A stretch of 64,000 bases of DNA from a virus. The position numbers and the translations under genes were made by a program. The notes beneath the pieces are model-generated. The model searched no databases, was not told the DNA's origin, and worked only from the letters and a program-made list of their open reading frames with translations. Position 1 is the first letter of the stretch; the number at the start of each line of letters is the position of its first letter. The stretch spans positions 177,415 to 241,414 of the IMG/VR virus record IMGVR_UViG_3300009034_000001; one strand, written 5' to 3'. Shown here piece after piece: positions 47,180 to 54,748 of this stretch.

Positions 47180-47365
47180 CTAGAATCTTTTCATAACCAC
47201 CGGACAATCACCTTCATAACAAACACACTTACCCGCATCGACGCACGTAAAGTTTGTTACCTCCGTTACCGCGTTATCAAGATCCTCTTCAAGCATCTCG
47301 CTTAGGTTGTAACGAATGTCTTCTACCTCAATGTCATCCGTGGCTCTAATGATAAAAGTTCTCAT
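47180..47365 (-). CDS. hypothetical protein, 61 aa
   Basis: ATG after GGAGGTTGGTGATT. MRTFIIRATDDIEVEDIRYN then CVDAGKCVCYEGDCP: four Cys clustered at the C-terminus. Confidence 0.66.
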   Translation of the reverse strand: MRTFIIRATDDIEVEDIRYNLSEMLEEDLDNAVTEVTNFTCVDAGKCVCYEGDCPVVMKRF

Positions 47366-47387
47366 AATCACCAACCTCCTCGGTACC

Positions 47388-47603
47388 CTACCTCCTCATC
47401 TCCTTACCACCCCCCTGCATTTTTTTTGCAAAAAGCTCCATACCACCACGGCCCGATATGAAAACGTCCCCGGCTTGATGGGGCTTCCTACGCAGTATCC
47501 GAATAAGTGGCACTAAAACACCGGAAATCAAGGGGGCCTCTGACGCTCTAGGGCACCTCTGAACTAAAGAACTGTAACTCTGTAGAACTAATGATCTGAT
47601 CAC
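47388..47603 (-). CDS. hypothetical protein, 71 aa
   Basis: GTG start 6 bases after AGGAG. Basic with hydrophobic VLVPLIRILRRKP; glycine/lysine-rich end whose codons contain GGTAAGGAGATGAGGAGG. Composition is GC-richer than neighbours. Modest support. Confidence 0.5.
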   Translation of the reverse strand: MIRSLVLQSYSSLVQRCPRASEAPLISGVLVPLIRILRRKPHQAGDVFISGRGGMELFAKKMQGGGKEMRR

Positions 47604-47617
47604 CTGTCTCTCCTATT

Positions 47618-47905
47618 CTACTTCTGTATCTGAGCAAGAGGGTGCTTGAACTCTAACATGGCAAAATCTGCCACATCTACCAAATACTTTTTATTTCCTG
47701 TTGATAAATACTTCCCCAAGCGAGCTATCAAGCAGTTTATATGATTGTATTCGGGATGTGTTTTTATATACTCTTCATTCGCGCCGTACTTCCTAAGACC
47801 GTGCCTTGAAGTATAGTATATCATTTCTCCGATAAACTCTGCTGAGATTTCTCTGCTCTCCTTTTGGGTCATCTGACCGAGCATTTCTATTAATCGAGTA
47901 ATCAT
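47618..47905 (-). CDS. hypothetical helical protein, 95 aa
   Basis: MITRLIEMLGQMTQKESREI; helical, contains PEYNHINCLIARLGKYLS, a pattern recalling small phage proteins with a dATP/dGTP-type helical bundle. Call left open. Confidence 0.68.
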   Translation of the reverse strand: MITRLIEMLGQMTQKESREISAEFIGEMIYYTSRHGLRKYGANEEYIKTHPEYNHINCLIARLGKYLSTGNKKYLVDVADFAMLEFKHPLAQIQK

Positions 47906-47906
47906 A

Positions 47907-48095
47907 TTAGCTTACCTCCTCTCGCTTCTTATCAAAAGAAGCCTTATCTCTGTAGTTCTTTATCTTCTTATTGCATGTATAGCAATACTTCGCACCTTCT
48001 TTTATATAGAACTGATAGATTCTTCCTTTGTGCTCACAATTCACTTGCTTATTCCTTTTTAGTCTCTGATTGTCAGAAAAAACCATCCTCACCAT
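47907..48095 (-). CDS. zinc-knuckle basic protein, 62 aa
   Basis: CEHKGRIYQFYIKEGAKYCY-TCNKK: C...C-x2-C with one more ligand (His); basic throughout. Ends next to the following start. Confidence 0.66.
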   Translation of the reverse strand: MVRMVFSDNQRLKRNKQVNCEHKGRIYQFYIKEGAKYCYTCNKKIKNYRDKASFDKKREEVS

Positions 48096-48225
48096 CTAGC
48101 CTCGACAGAATGTCCTCAGCGATGTTGTCAAGAGCCTCACTGTAAAAATCATAACCATAAGCCAGATCGTCTACATACTCACACAAAACCTGCTTAATAA
48201 TTCTTATCTTCTCATTCTTTGTCAT
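48073..48225 (-). CDS. hypothetical acidic protein, 50 aa
   Basis: ATG overlaps the TGA of a 16-codon mini-ORF (ATGA). MTKNEKIRIIKQVLCEYVDD; helical, acidic end DGEDGFF. Confidence 0.6.
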   Translation of the reverse strand: MTKNEKIRIIKQVLCEYVDDLAYGYDFYSEALDNIAEDILSRLDGEDGFF

Positions 48226-48272
48226 GGCTGGATCCTTCCCGTATATCTTCTTTTTGTTACTCTTTCTTTCAT
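48222..48272 (-). CDS. 16-residue mini-ORF
   Basis: ATG 6 bases after GGAGG, codes MKERVTKRRYTGRIQP, ends in ATGA overlap with the next gene. Likely a coupling leader or a real tiny basic peptide. Confidence 0.45.
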   Translation of the reverse strand: MKERVTKRRYTGRIQP

Positions 48273-48586
48273 GGTATACCTCCTTCTTTCTTTTCGACAT
48301 ACCATATTTCCACTGACCTTAACCAACCGTGGTCATTGTATATAGTGTGCACCCTTATAATCTTAATGTCTTTCCGTTCCAGGAATCCCTTGACCTTTTC
48401 ACGGAACTCATGCTTACCCCTGAAAGTTAATTCGATTTCTAGGAAGTAGACTTTTACATCCTCTTCTTCGATTTCCGTCATACAGGTGGTACACCTTAAA
48501 TTCATCCTGGCCAGAGCATCATTGAATCCTATTGAAAGTCCAACCAGTGCTACAATCAGAACAAAAATTAGTATCAATTTTTTCAT
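48269..48586 (-). CDS. exported or membrane-anchored protein, 105 aa
   Basis: ATG after GGAGGTGTATA. MKKLILIFVLIVALVGLSIG is a signal peptide or anchor; then CTTC (CxxC) and a basic/acidic domain (VHTIYNDHGWLRSVEIWYV). CxxC outside the membrane could be redox-active. Confidence 0.7.
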   Translation of the reverse strand: MKKLILIFVLIVALVGLSIGFNDALARMNLRCTTCMTEIEEEDVKVYFLEIELTFRGKHEFREKVKGFLERKDIKIIRVHTIYNDHGWLRSVEIWYVEKKEGGIP

Positions 48587-48600
48587 TATACACCTCCTCT

Positions 48601-48807
48601 CTAAAATTGATATAATATGTAAACCAAGCCTAAGAGAATAATCAGAACGAACCAAAGTAAACCTGCTTCTATTCTGCTTTGGCTATTTGTATCCTTACCC
48701 TCTTCAGTCCAGCAATACTTCCAGCTACAGTTGCTACAGTGATCATCTGGGTAGCCTAAGACAACTTTGCCAGAACAGAGAGGACAGACATCATGTAACT
48801 TAAACAT
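48601..48807 (-). CDS. zinc-ribbon membrane protein, paralogue of 36899..37129, 68 aa
   Basis: FKLHDVCPLCSGKVVLGYPD, CSNCSW, then a hydrophobic tail (AGLLWFVLIILLGLVYIL). The zinc part is shared with 37.0 kb; here the C-terminus is clearly a membrane span. Confidence 0.7.
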   Translation of the reverse strand: MFKLHDVCPLCSGKVVLGYPDDHCSNCSWKYCWTEEGKDTNSQSRIEAGLLWFVLIILLGLVYILYQF

Positions 48808-48809
48808 CT

Positions 48810-48986
48810 CTATACCTCCTGTCTGTAGATATTCTTCTTTGTATCTCTACACATCATGATACTCTTGCCGCCTTTCATAATAAAGCCTGCCCTCTTCAGC
48901 TCATTCAAAACAAATATAGCTGGATGCTCGGCGGTTCGAATCTCATCGATAGTGAGTATACACTCTCTATAACTTTTCTGTTCCAT
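48810..48986 (-). CDS. hypothetical protein, 58 aa
   Basis: ATG close behind GGGGAGGT. MEQKSYRECILTIDEIRTAE, then KRAGFIMKGGKSIMMC. Its last codons (CAG GAG GTA TAG) supply the SD of the next gene. Confidence 0.6.
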   Translation of the reverse strand: MEQKSYRECILTIDEIRTAEHPAIFVLNELKRAGFIMKGGKSIMMCRDTKKNIYRQEV

Positions 48987-48995
48987 ACCTCCCCT

Positions 48996-49181
48996 CTACA
49001 TCTTGTTTGTTATTTTTGTTGCACCTGTTATCTCATCATATTCCTCGGCGTACCCTATTCGTTCTATCGTAACGATTACATCAACATCTGATAACTTGAG
49101 ACCTTCTATCTCAGCTACCACTTGCTGCATGGTGCCAATCAGAACTGTCCTCTCACCCTCTACATCAAATCTTTTTGCCAT
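48996..49181 (-). CDS. hypothetical protein, 61 aa
   Basis: ATG 7 bases after GGAGG. MAKRFDVEGERTVLIGTMQQ; beta-rich. Unknown. Confidence 0.66.
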   Translation of the reverse strand: MAKRFDVEGERTVLIGTMQQVVAEIEGLKLSDVDVIVTIERIGYAEEYDEITGATKITNKM

Positions 49182-49206
49182 GTTCATGCCTCCTTACAAG
49201 TTCAAA

Positions 49207-49311
49207 TCACTTCTCCTTCTTTAACTCACGTAGGATATCATCTAACAGGTCAGTAGCATCATCTAACTTGAAGAAAATGAGTAATCCTATAATGCACATT
49301 ACTAGTTCCAT
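49207..49311 (-). CDS. single-span membrane peptide, 34 aa
   Basis: GGGGG lies 11 bases before the ATG. MELVMCIIGLLIFFKLDDAT, then an acidic helix. Unknown. Confidence 0.5.
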   Translation of the reverse strand: MELVMCIIGLLIFFKLDDATDLLDDILRELKKEK

Positions 49312-49314
49312 GTC

Positions 49315-49581
49315 TTATCTAGCCCCCTTTAGCTTTTTAGAAGGTTTTGTTCTGTTCCATTTATTTTTTCTCTGTACCATAACTTTAATCATTCGATAAT
49401 CCCCATGAGGAAAAAGATTGCTCATTTCTTTCACACACTGTTCAGCCAATACTTTGGATGGAAAAATTGCATAACTGTTCTCATAAAGAATTATGTGGTT
49501 CCAAAGAATAACCGCATAAGCCCATTCCTTTGCAGGATTAATCATATAGCCACAAAACTTTATTGGTTTATCACCTTTCAT
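49315..49581 (-). CDS. hypothetical protein, 88 aa
   Basis: ATG overlaps the upstream stop by 4 bases. FCGYMINPAKEWAYAVILWN then basic end. No known domain. Confidence 0.68.
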   Translation of the reverse strand: MKGDKPIKFCGYMINPAKEWAYAVILWNHIILYENSYAIFPSKVLAEQCVKEMSNLFPHGDYRMIKVMVQRKNKWNRTKPSKKLKGAR

Positions 49582-49775
49582 CTTTCTAACCTGTCTTCAA
49601 TTAACTTATGTACATATCCCAGTTCTATTATCTCACCCTCTATAACCCTAATGTACGATCTTACTGAAAACTCTCCGATAGCTGGATAACGATCTGTAAT
49701 GATTTCTACTATTCTATCTTTAGAATATGCAGCTTCCCATAGCTCCAATATATCTTCTCGAATCTGTTTATCCAT
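49578..49775 (-). CDS. hypothetical protein, 65 aa
   Basis: MDKQIREDILELWEAAYSKD; helical, IRVIEGEIIELGYVHKLI. Coupled (ATGA) to the next gene. Confidence 0.68.
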   Translation of the reverse strand: MDKQIREDILELWEAAYSKDRIVEIITDRYPAIGEFSVRSYIRVIEGEIIELGYVHKLIEDRLER

Positions 49776-49792
49776 AGATATTTACCTCACCT

Positions 49793-49936
49793 TCACTTCT
49801 TTTTATCCCAAAGTTTCTTAGCTTTAGCAGTTTCTGTAGGATGAACCCCTTCTAAATGTTTTCTAATATCTTTAAGCGATTTAAAGTGACTTAACCCACA
49901 TAGTTTGCATGTGTAAGTATTGAACGTCAGAATCAT
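49793..49936 (-). CDS. C2H2 zinc-finger mini protein, 47 aa
   Basis: ATG after GGAGGTAACTAAG. TYTCKLCGLSHFKSLKDIRK followed by HLEGVHP gives C-x2-C-x13-H-x4-H, a classic C2H2 finger with a basic C-terminal helix. Such fingers are rare in bacterial viruses. Confidence 0.68.
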   Translation of the reverse strand: MILTFNTYTCKLCGLSHFKSLKDIRKHLEGVHPTETAKAKKLWDKKK

Positions 49937-49941
49937 CTTAG

Positions 49942-50187
49942 TTACCTCCTTAAACCTGCTTGTTTCAGTCTGAGGAGTAGTTCTCTATGAAAAATTTTGT
50001 GCTCCTCGGCGCTACCCCAATCAACACCAGTACTATTAAGATAATCGTTGCCAAGATTTGTATATAGATGGTCTAATACAAATTTACCTATCGCGTGCCA
50101 ATTATAGCTCTTCCGAGGAGGTGTTTTGTTAGGATATCTCTTCAAAACCAGTGGATCCATAAAGTTATCTTTCCTTTCATCTTCCAT
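49942..50187 (-). CDS. hypothetical protein, 81 aa
   Basis: MEDERKDNFMDPLVLKRYPN, Trp-rich and helical. SD GGAGGTGAAACTTT. Unknown. Confidence 0.68.
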   Translation of the reverse strand: MEDERKDNFMDPLVLKRYPNKTPPRKSYNWHAIGKFVLDHLYTNLGNDYLNSTGVDWGSAEEHKIFHRELLLRLKQAGLRR

Positions 50188-50212
50188 AAAGTTTCACCTC
50201 CCAAATAAGCAA

Positions 50213-50290
50213 GGTAGGTGGCTAAATAGGCGATCCTTTCATATACCCTCATCCAACCACCCAAAGCTTCCGTTTCCTATGCCACCTACC
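50213..50290. other. 15-bp bulged inverted repeat
   Basis: GGTAGGTGGC-TAA-ATAGG (50213-50230) pairs with CCTAT-GCCACCTACC (50276-50290) across a 45-base pyrimidine-rich loop, in a 125-base gap between genes. No U-tract; could be a regulatory RNA element or a protein-binding site. Confidence 0.5.
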
Positions 50291-50312
50291 CGTGTAAAAC
50301 ATCTTGCCGATG

Positions 50313-50570
50313 TTAACTCGAAGCAAGTTCTGCGAACTTTGCTTCAATTACAACGTTTAGCCCTAGTAGCCATGTTATCTCTTCGTGGGACAGTCGTCCA
50401 ACCTTACCTTCTTTCATCTTGCCTTCCTTATCCGCCCAATACCTAGGTCCTATCTGGAACCTTAAAGGCCCGTTGTTGTAAGTACAGATAGATGCACTAA
50501 GAATAGGTATCCCATCTTTCTCGAGGGTTTCCATCCAATAAGTTTTATTCTTCTGTGGATCGAACGCCAT
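50313..50570 (-). CDS. hypothetical protein, paralogue of 9367..9645, 85 aa
   Basis: MAFDPQKNKTYWMETLEKDG, PILSASICTYNNGPLRFQIG, EGKVGRLSHEEITWLL; same blocks as the 92-residue protein 41 kb away. SD GGAGGTAAAATACT. Confidence 0.74.
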   Translation of the reverse strand: MAFDPQKNKTYWMETLEKDGIPILSASICTYNNGPLRFQIGPRYWADKEGKMKEGKVGRLSHEEITWLLGLNVVIEAKFAELASS

Positions 50571-50585
50571 AGTATTTTACCTCCT

Positions 50586-50897
50586 TTATGATTTATAATT
50601 CAATACTTCCTTTACAAACTGATCTCCAAGTTTATCTTCGGTCTCAGAACTAAGTAGTCTGCCAAAAACAGGCGGAGCCCACACGTACACCTTTATCTTT
50701 TCTGATGCACGTAAACTCTCACCCCAGCTGTTATGTACCAACGTAACAACGCCGTTCCAGAAACAAATTACATTGTCATCATCAATCCAAAGGAACGATC
50801 CTGATGGGTGGTTTGGATGCCTTAAAGCATTATCTAACAGTTCAAGTACGTCTGTGTCCTTGTCAAACCAATACTTTAAAATATAACCTGCTTGCAC
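50586..50897 (-). CDS. hypothetical protein, 103 aa
   Basis: MQAGYILKYWFDKDTDVLEL; alpha/beta with GSFLWIDDDNVICFWNGVVT. Start TTG/ATG choice near 50897; SD GGAGGTGAGGTAA. Confidence 0.66.
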   Translation of the reverse strand: MQAGYILKYWFDKDTDVLELLDNALRHPNHPSGSFLWIDDDNVICFWNGVVTLVHNSWGESLRASEKIKVYVWAPPVFGRLLSSETEDKLGDQFVKEVLNYKS

Positions 50898-50903
50898 ATT
50901 ACC

Positions 50904-51134
50904 TCACCTCCTTCCAATAGGATCTTTTAGTTTATCTAGTGGCGCTAGTTCATAGGTTAATCTTATTTCATTCACTTTATCTAGCGTCAGTTGTTCTTCT
51001 GCGGTATAATAAGACAAGCCACATTCTATACACTTCCCACTCTCAGATGGATGTGGTTCCACATCTGAATAGGTCATTAAAGTATAAACGCCCCCACACC
51101 TTAAGCAGTTTGTAGAATCACTGTATCCAGACAT
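50904..51134 (-). CDS. zinc-ribbon protein, 76 aa
   Basis: CLRCGGVYTLMTYSDVEP and CIECGLSYYT, acidic helix after. ATG preceded by GGGGGTGATAACAAC. Confidence 0.7.
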   Translation of the reverse strand: MSGYSDSTNCLRCGGVYTLMTYSDVEPHPSESGKCIECGLSYYTAEEQLTLDKVNEIRLTYELAPLDKLKDPIGRR

Positions 51135-51149
51135 GTTGTTATCACCCCC

Positions 51150-51455
51150 TTATGTTAGCTTCCCCAAAACTTCTTCAGCTGACTTACCAGTAATTTCTTC
51201 AGCCCATGCAATAGCATCATTCCACCAATACATAACTAAGTCGAAGATTCCTTCTAGCCTGGGGTCTAAGTTCTGTTCCTTTAGAGCTTCAGTAATAGAT
51301 TCAGACAAGGTTTTAGAATATTCTCCTGGAAAGTATATTGCTAAAGGATCTTTTTCTTCTGCTGGTTCCTTGTAACTTGCCTCACGAATCTGGGCTGACC
51401 TAAAGATTACATTAGCTATTTCCAACAGTGTGATTGTTTCTGACAAATTACTCAC
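51150..51455 (-). CDS. hypothetical helical protein, 101 aa
   Basis: MSNLSETITLLEIANVIFRS, helical acidic. Ends SAEEVLGKLT. SD GGAGGTGAGTA. Confidence 0.68.
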   Translation of the reverse strand: MSNLSETITLLEIANVIFRSAQIREASYKEPAEEKDPLAIYFPGEYSKTLSESITEALKEQNLDPRLEGIFDLVMYWWNDAIAWAEEITGKSAEEVLGKLT

Positions 51456-51463
51456 CTCCTTTC

Positions 51464-51769
51464 CTAAGCTACTTTTACTAAAACTAACTCCAACTTCCCA
51501 TGGCTAAACCTCGCAAGAGTTATACCCTTGCTTTCCGACAAAATTTGAAGCTTATTAACTGAGATAAACCCCACTAACTCGGCTGATGCCTTAAAAGATG
51601 CTCTCCGATCATAGTACATGTCAATATACCTAATTTTTACTTTGTATCTATCCGAAATAGTATCGTATAATACTTCCTCTACGATACAATCAGCATATCC
51701 ATCAGCACGTAATCTCACAAGGACTTCATTATTCTTTTTTAAATTACTTGCCTTTAAAACATGCGACAT
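51464..51769 (-). CDS. hypothetical beta protein, 101 aa
   Basis: MSHVLKASNLKKNNEVLVRL; strands VEEVLYDTISDRYKVKIRYI. Resembles a small beta-barrel. Unknown. Confidence 0.68.
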   Translation of the reverse strand: MSHVLKASNLKKNNEVLVRLRADGYADCIVEEVLYDTISDRYKVKIRYIDMYYDRRASFKASAELVGFISVNKLQILSESKGITLARFSHGKLELVLVKVA

Positions 51770-51792
51770 TCCCTTCCACCTCCTTTTCTTAA

Positions 51793-52179
51793 CTAACCGC
51801 CATTTACTATATCCTCCAGTGACACAACACCCACACCCTGTTGTGTTCTTTCTAGGATACTATGTTTATTCGAAGGATTGTCAAGATCCTTAACGTCCGC
51901 CGTCAAAACTTCACAACCCGCAGCTGTCAGTTGGTCCACAAGGTCGACAATTCCACTTTCCCAAACAGCTTCAACACCAGAAATACGGAACCAATAGAAA
52001 GTGCACTTACCACTTGAACGCGGCACAGGTACTAGCCGAACTTCTCCCGAGTATTCAATATGTAATCCCCAACTAGGAGCAGAGAACAATGCCATCCAAT
52101 GATGTAACTTATGGCTCCCTTTAGTTACTACATCGAAAGGCATCCAACCTTCTATTTGCACACGATGACAATTTGCCAT
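51793..52179 (-). CDS. hypothetical protein, 128 aa
   Basis: MANCHRVQIEGWMPFDVVTK; beta-rich with HKLHHWMALFSAPSWG (His cluster). SD GGGGGTGACATAAGT. Confidence 0.68.
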   Translation of the reverse strand: MANCHRVQIEGWMPFDVVTKGSHKLHHWMALFSAPSWGLHIEYSGEVRLVPVPRSSGKCTFYWFRISGVEAVWESGIVDLVDQLTAAGCEVLTADVKDLDNPSNKHSILERTQQGVGVVSLEDIVNGG

Positions 52180-52196
52180 ACTTATGTCACCCCCTT

Positions 52197-52319
52197 CTAT
52201 ATTCTACCTGTAAATAAAAGATAAAACACAACAGCAGCAAAACAACTATATAGTACCATAAACACTTTATTAGGCCACGTCCATATCTTATCTTCTTTTC
52301 TAGTCCAATTTCTTTTCAC
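52197..52319 (-). CDS. single-span membrane peptide, 40 aa
   Basis: GTG start 7 bases after GGAGG. MKRNWTRKEDKIWTWP then KVFMVLYSCFAAVVFYLLF. Unknown. Confidence 0.56.
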   Translation of the reverse strand: MKRNWTRKEDKIWTWPNKVFMVLYSCFAAVVFYLLFTGRI

Positions 52320-52336
52320 GCTTTACCTCCTCGCCT

Positions 52337-52657
52337 TTAATGAAACTTAAATGCGGAATTATAAGGAACAGCTCTCTTTGCCGCATCTTCTGCGGCAATC
52401 ATGCTATTTACTTCCTTAGCGGAGAAGTGGAATAAACGATGTTGATTAGTATCGCCTTGCTTAACAGCTATTTGATAACACTCTTCACAAATCCGTTTCT
52501 GTAAGTCTTCAGTTAAGCCTACGTTGTCCATTATTTGTACGCCTTCGGGTCCGACAAGTACCGATACAGTATTAGGTAGTTGTAGAAGCTCCTCAATTGA
52601 CAACTTCTCCAACTCACTGTCACAACTGTTACACTTTTTTACTTCTTTGTTTTCCAC
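52337..52657 (-). CDS. zinc-binding hypothetical protein, 106 aa
   Basis: CNSCDSELEKLSIEELLQLP near the start and CEECYQIA later: zinc ribbon-like pair with an acidic helix between. SD GGAGGTGTTACGTG overlaps the next gene. Confidence 0.7.
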   Translation of the reverse strand: MENKEVKKCNSCDSELEKLSIEELLQLPNTVSVLVGPEGVQIMDNVGLTEDLQKRICEECYQIAVKQGDTNQHRLFHFSAKEVNSMIAAEDAAKRAVPYNSAFKFH

Positions 52658-52907
52658 GTAACACCTCCTTTAATGACGACGGACCAACAATGCCTCTTCC
52701 AGAAAGAAAGAATGGAAATTCTGAATCTTTATAAATACTCAGTGGCCATAATACGGCTTTGCCTACAATAAGTGTGTAATCCATTGCATCAATCAGTTCC
52801 GGTGAATGTAAAGTCAGATTATAATAAGATGTCACTTTAGAAGCTGGGAAGAACCTTAGGCCAATGTTATTACCCAGCCTTTTCAATTCCGGCATGCGAT
52901 ATGCCAT
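52629..52907 (-). CDS. hypothetical protein, 92 aa
   Basis: MAYRMPELKRLGNNIGLRFF; basic ends, FPFFLSGRGIVGPSSLKEVL. Overlaps the zinc gene by 29 bases. SD GGAGGTGGTAAAGA. Confidence 0.68.
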   Translation of the reverse strand: MAYRMPELKRLGNNIGLRFFPASKVTSYYNLTLHSPELIDAMDYTLIVGKAVLWPLSIYKDSEFPFFLSGRGIVGPSSLKEVLRGKQRSKKV

Positions 52908-52910
52908 TCT

Positions 52911-53015
52911 TTACCACCTCCTCTTCCTTCTATATAGTAACCGGAAGACCAAGTAGTATATACAGAACGAAAATAAAAAGGAAATTCCAACACTTTCAAT
53001 AAAGATCTTCCACAT
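52911..53015 (-). CDS. single-span membrane peptide, 34 aa
   Basis: ATG after GGAGGTGAATAAACA. FIESVGISFLFSFCIYYLVF then RRKRRW, positive-inside. Its codons AGG AGG TGG supply the next SD. Confidence 0.58.
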   Translation of the reverse strand: MWKIFIESVGISFLFSFCIYYLVFRLLYRRKRRW

Positions 53016-53038
53016 TGTTTATTCACCTCCCGTCAAAC

Positions 53039-53302
53039 TTAATCTTTAAACATTAAAGGAAACGCACGTCTATCGAAACCATATCTCTCAATTTGGTTAA
53101 ACCTTACCTCTGAAAGCCAGAAACCTTTCTTTGGTTTCTTAAACCCAAGTTTATAATCCAAATAATCCTTCAACGCTAGAGCTGTCTCATCTTCAATCTC
53201 TTTTTTAATTTGCTGGGCTCGTCCTTGATGTTTATGAACTTTCTTTGTAGCTTTATTAAGTTCGTGTTCCCTTATTACGTCTAACAACCTTTTAAATGTC
53301 AT
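53039..53302 (-). CDS. hypothetical protein, 87 aa
   Basis: MTFKRLLDVIREHELNKATK, basic helix then LGFKKPKKGFWLSEVRF. SD GGGAGGTAGTTT. Confidence 0.68.
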   Translation of the reverse strand: MTFKRLLDVIREHELNKATKKVHKHQGRAQQIKKEIEDETALALKDYLDYKLGFKKPKKGFWLSEVRFNQIERYGFDRRAFPLMFKD

Positions 53303-53305
53303 AAA

Positions 53306-53500
53306 CTACCTCCCGCACCTGGAGTTCTTTTTAAAGACTTTGTTCAGTGAGTCACAAATGTCTGTACACATTCTGTCATTCACCTTGCCATCAACAAAGG
53401 GACCCCTGCCAGTAGTTTTAACACTTAGGTAGTCAATTAGCCAAACAATGTGTTCCCCTGCCAAAGGAACCATATACACTTGTTTTTGATTAAGGCCCAT
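53306..53500 (-). CDS. hypothetical protein, 64 aa
   Basis: MGLNQKQVYMVPLAGEHIVW; helical, two late Cys. SD GGGGAGGTGTAACA. Confidence 0.66.
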   Translation of the reverse strand: MGLNQKQVYMVPLAGEHIVWLIDYLSVKTTGRGPFVDGKVNDRMCTDICDSLNKVFKKNSRCGR

Positions 53501-53534
53501 TGTTACACCTCCCCATCGTTTTCCTTTTTGGAAT

Positions 53535-53562
53535 GTAGGGAGCTCTTTAAAGAGCCCCCTAC
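53535..53562. other. 28-base near-perfect hairpin
   Basis: GTAGGG/CCCTAC with inner GCTCTTT/AAAGAGC, immediately 3' of the 53589 gene; a similar hairpin follows the 57.7 and 58.3 kb paralogues, each preceded by a GACCTGACT/ACTTGACC box. No U-tract on the minus side; an RNA-stabilising or processing element is likely. Confidence 0.6.
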
Positions 53563-53588
53563 TCAGTCAGGTCACCCCGGTGAGGGTT

Positions 53589-53930
53589 TTACTTCGTCAA
53601 GTAAGCACGGTTACCCACGCGGATTATCTGGCCGCCGTCGATCTTCTTGTACTCATTCCGGATGTACAGCACGATTTGGTTTGTGAACTTCTTCAGGTCA
53701 CCTACCTCGGCTGTGTCCAATGTTGCTACCACCTCATCGGCAAAGTCTCTCAGCTGCACGGCATCGCCATCTTCCATCCGATTCCACAGAGCCTTTACTT
53801 CGGCCCTGACCTTTGTGGAAGTACAATTCTCGAAGTTTCTCTTGGAACCGTTTTTGGATTCGCGGGCCTCAACCTGCTCTTCGTGATCCTTGACAACCTC
53901 GTCCAATTTTTTGAATCCGTTCTCTGCCAT
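53589..53930 (-). CDS. YIRNE-domain protein, copy 1 (113 aa)
   Basis: ATG after GGAGGTGATACAAG. Start MAENGFKKLDEVVKDHEEQV (shared motif KLDxVxxxHE), then the domain with AVQLRDFADEVVATL and LYIRNEYKKIDGG...IIRVGNRAYLTK also found at 12689, 57678 and 58274. Basic/helical; function unknown, high expression suggested by strong SD and hairpin. Confidence 0.8.
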   Translation of the reverse strand: MAENGFKKLDEVVKDHEEQVEARESKNGSKRNFENCTSTKVRAEVKALWNRMEDGDAVQLRDFADEVVATLDTAEVGDLKKFTNQIVLYIRNEYKKIDGGQIIRVGNRAYLTK

Positions 53931-53989
53931 CTTGTATCACCTCCTTTATACTCAGTACCCTGAGTTTATTTATTAACCGAAACTTCATA

Positions 53990-54190
53990 TTATGCCTTAT
54001 CCTTATCCTTATCCTCATCCGTTGCCAAAAGGTCTTCCTCAGCCTTTACAGCCAAGTTCAAATACTTTTCAGCCTTCTTATCATCTCCCTCCGCCTCGGA
54101 CTTGAGAGCCACTGCAAAGGCAAGTTTCACTTTTAACGGAAGATCCCTAACGCCAATTTCCTCTTTAATTGCCAAAATTTCCAATGCCAT
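53990..54190 (-). CDS. hypothetical helical protein, 66 aa
   Basis: First gene after promoter copy 5. MALEILAIKEEIGVRDLPLK; helical hairpin with a charged DEDKDKDKA tail. May be a small tetratricopeptide-like unit. SD GGGGGGTGATTAAAG. Confidence 0.72.
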   Translation of the reverse strand: MALEILAIKEEIGVRDLPLKVKLAFAVALKSEAEGDDKKAEKYLNLAVKAEEDLLATDEDKDKDKA

Positions 54191-54223
54191 CTTTAATCAC
54201 CCCCCACAAGTTAATGTTTTATT

Positions 54224-54289
54224 TTTATATAATAAATATAATTATCACCACGGCCGAACCTCAAGCGGGACCAAAATATATTTTTGTAC
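54224..54289 (-). promoter_or_regulatory. repeated leftward promoter, copy 5
   Basis: Minus strand: GTACAAAAATATATTTT, GGTCCCGC, TTGAGG (complement of 54259-54264), 18-base spacer, TATATT (complement of 54235-54240). Drives the 53-54 kb genes. Confidence 0.85.
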
Positions 54290-54403
54290 GTAGGTATAAT
54301 AAATGTCCTTTATAATTTCATACAACCAACCTCGATTTCTTGCACAAGATTCAATAACTCATTACCTCACTATTTTAATTTGAACCTTTTGGGCCCGAGT
54401 AAC

Positions 54404-54742
54404 CTAACACCAAGGTTTAAAACCCATCTGGCAAATAAACTTAATAGTAGGACAACCGTTGTGCCAAATTAGTTTTCCGGATGGATAAATGCCAAGCCCA
54501 GCTTCAGCAGAGAACAGTACATACTTATCAACATCTGGACAATAACCAACGATACAATAGTTTTCCTTATGTCCAGAAGCTATTTCACAATCGAAGTCAA
54601 CGCCAATTGAAATAGCTAATACATTGCCAGTTCTATCCTCAGCCCGGAATATCTCAGGTTTGGACCTTGGGAACTGCTTAGTCAAGTCTTCAGCCAATCG
54701 TCCTATTGCTTGTTCTGCACTCTTTAACGACACTATTCTCAC
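54404..54742 (-). CDS. hypothetical protein, 112 aa
   Basis: MRIVSLKSAEQAIGRLAEDL; beta-rich later, ISIGVDFDCEIASGHKENYC. SD GGAGGTGAGA. About 115 bases separate it from promoter copy 5. Confidence 0.68.
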   Translation of the reverse strand: MRIVSLKSAEQAIGRLAEDLTKQFPRSKPEIFRAEDRTGNVLAISIGVDFDCEIASGHKENYCIVGYCPDVDKYVLFSAEAGLGIYPSGKLIWHNGCPTIKFICQMGFKPWC

Positions 54743-54748
54743 CTCCTC

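Noticed and set aside
53535-53562. Intrinsic (rho-independent) terminators after the YIRNE genes
   Set aside because: The hairpins are strong, but on the transcribed minus strand they are followed by A-rich rather than U-rich sequence.
53580-53963. Plus-strand open frame of 127 codons
   Set aside because: Fully antisense to the YIRNE-domain gene at 53589..53930, which has a strong SD and three paralogues; the plus frame has neither.
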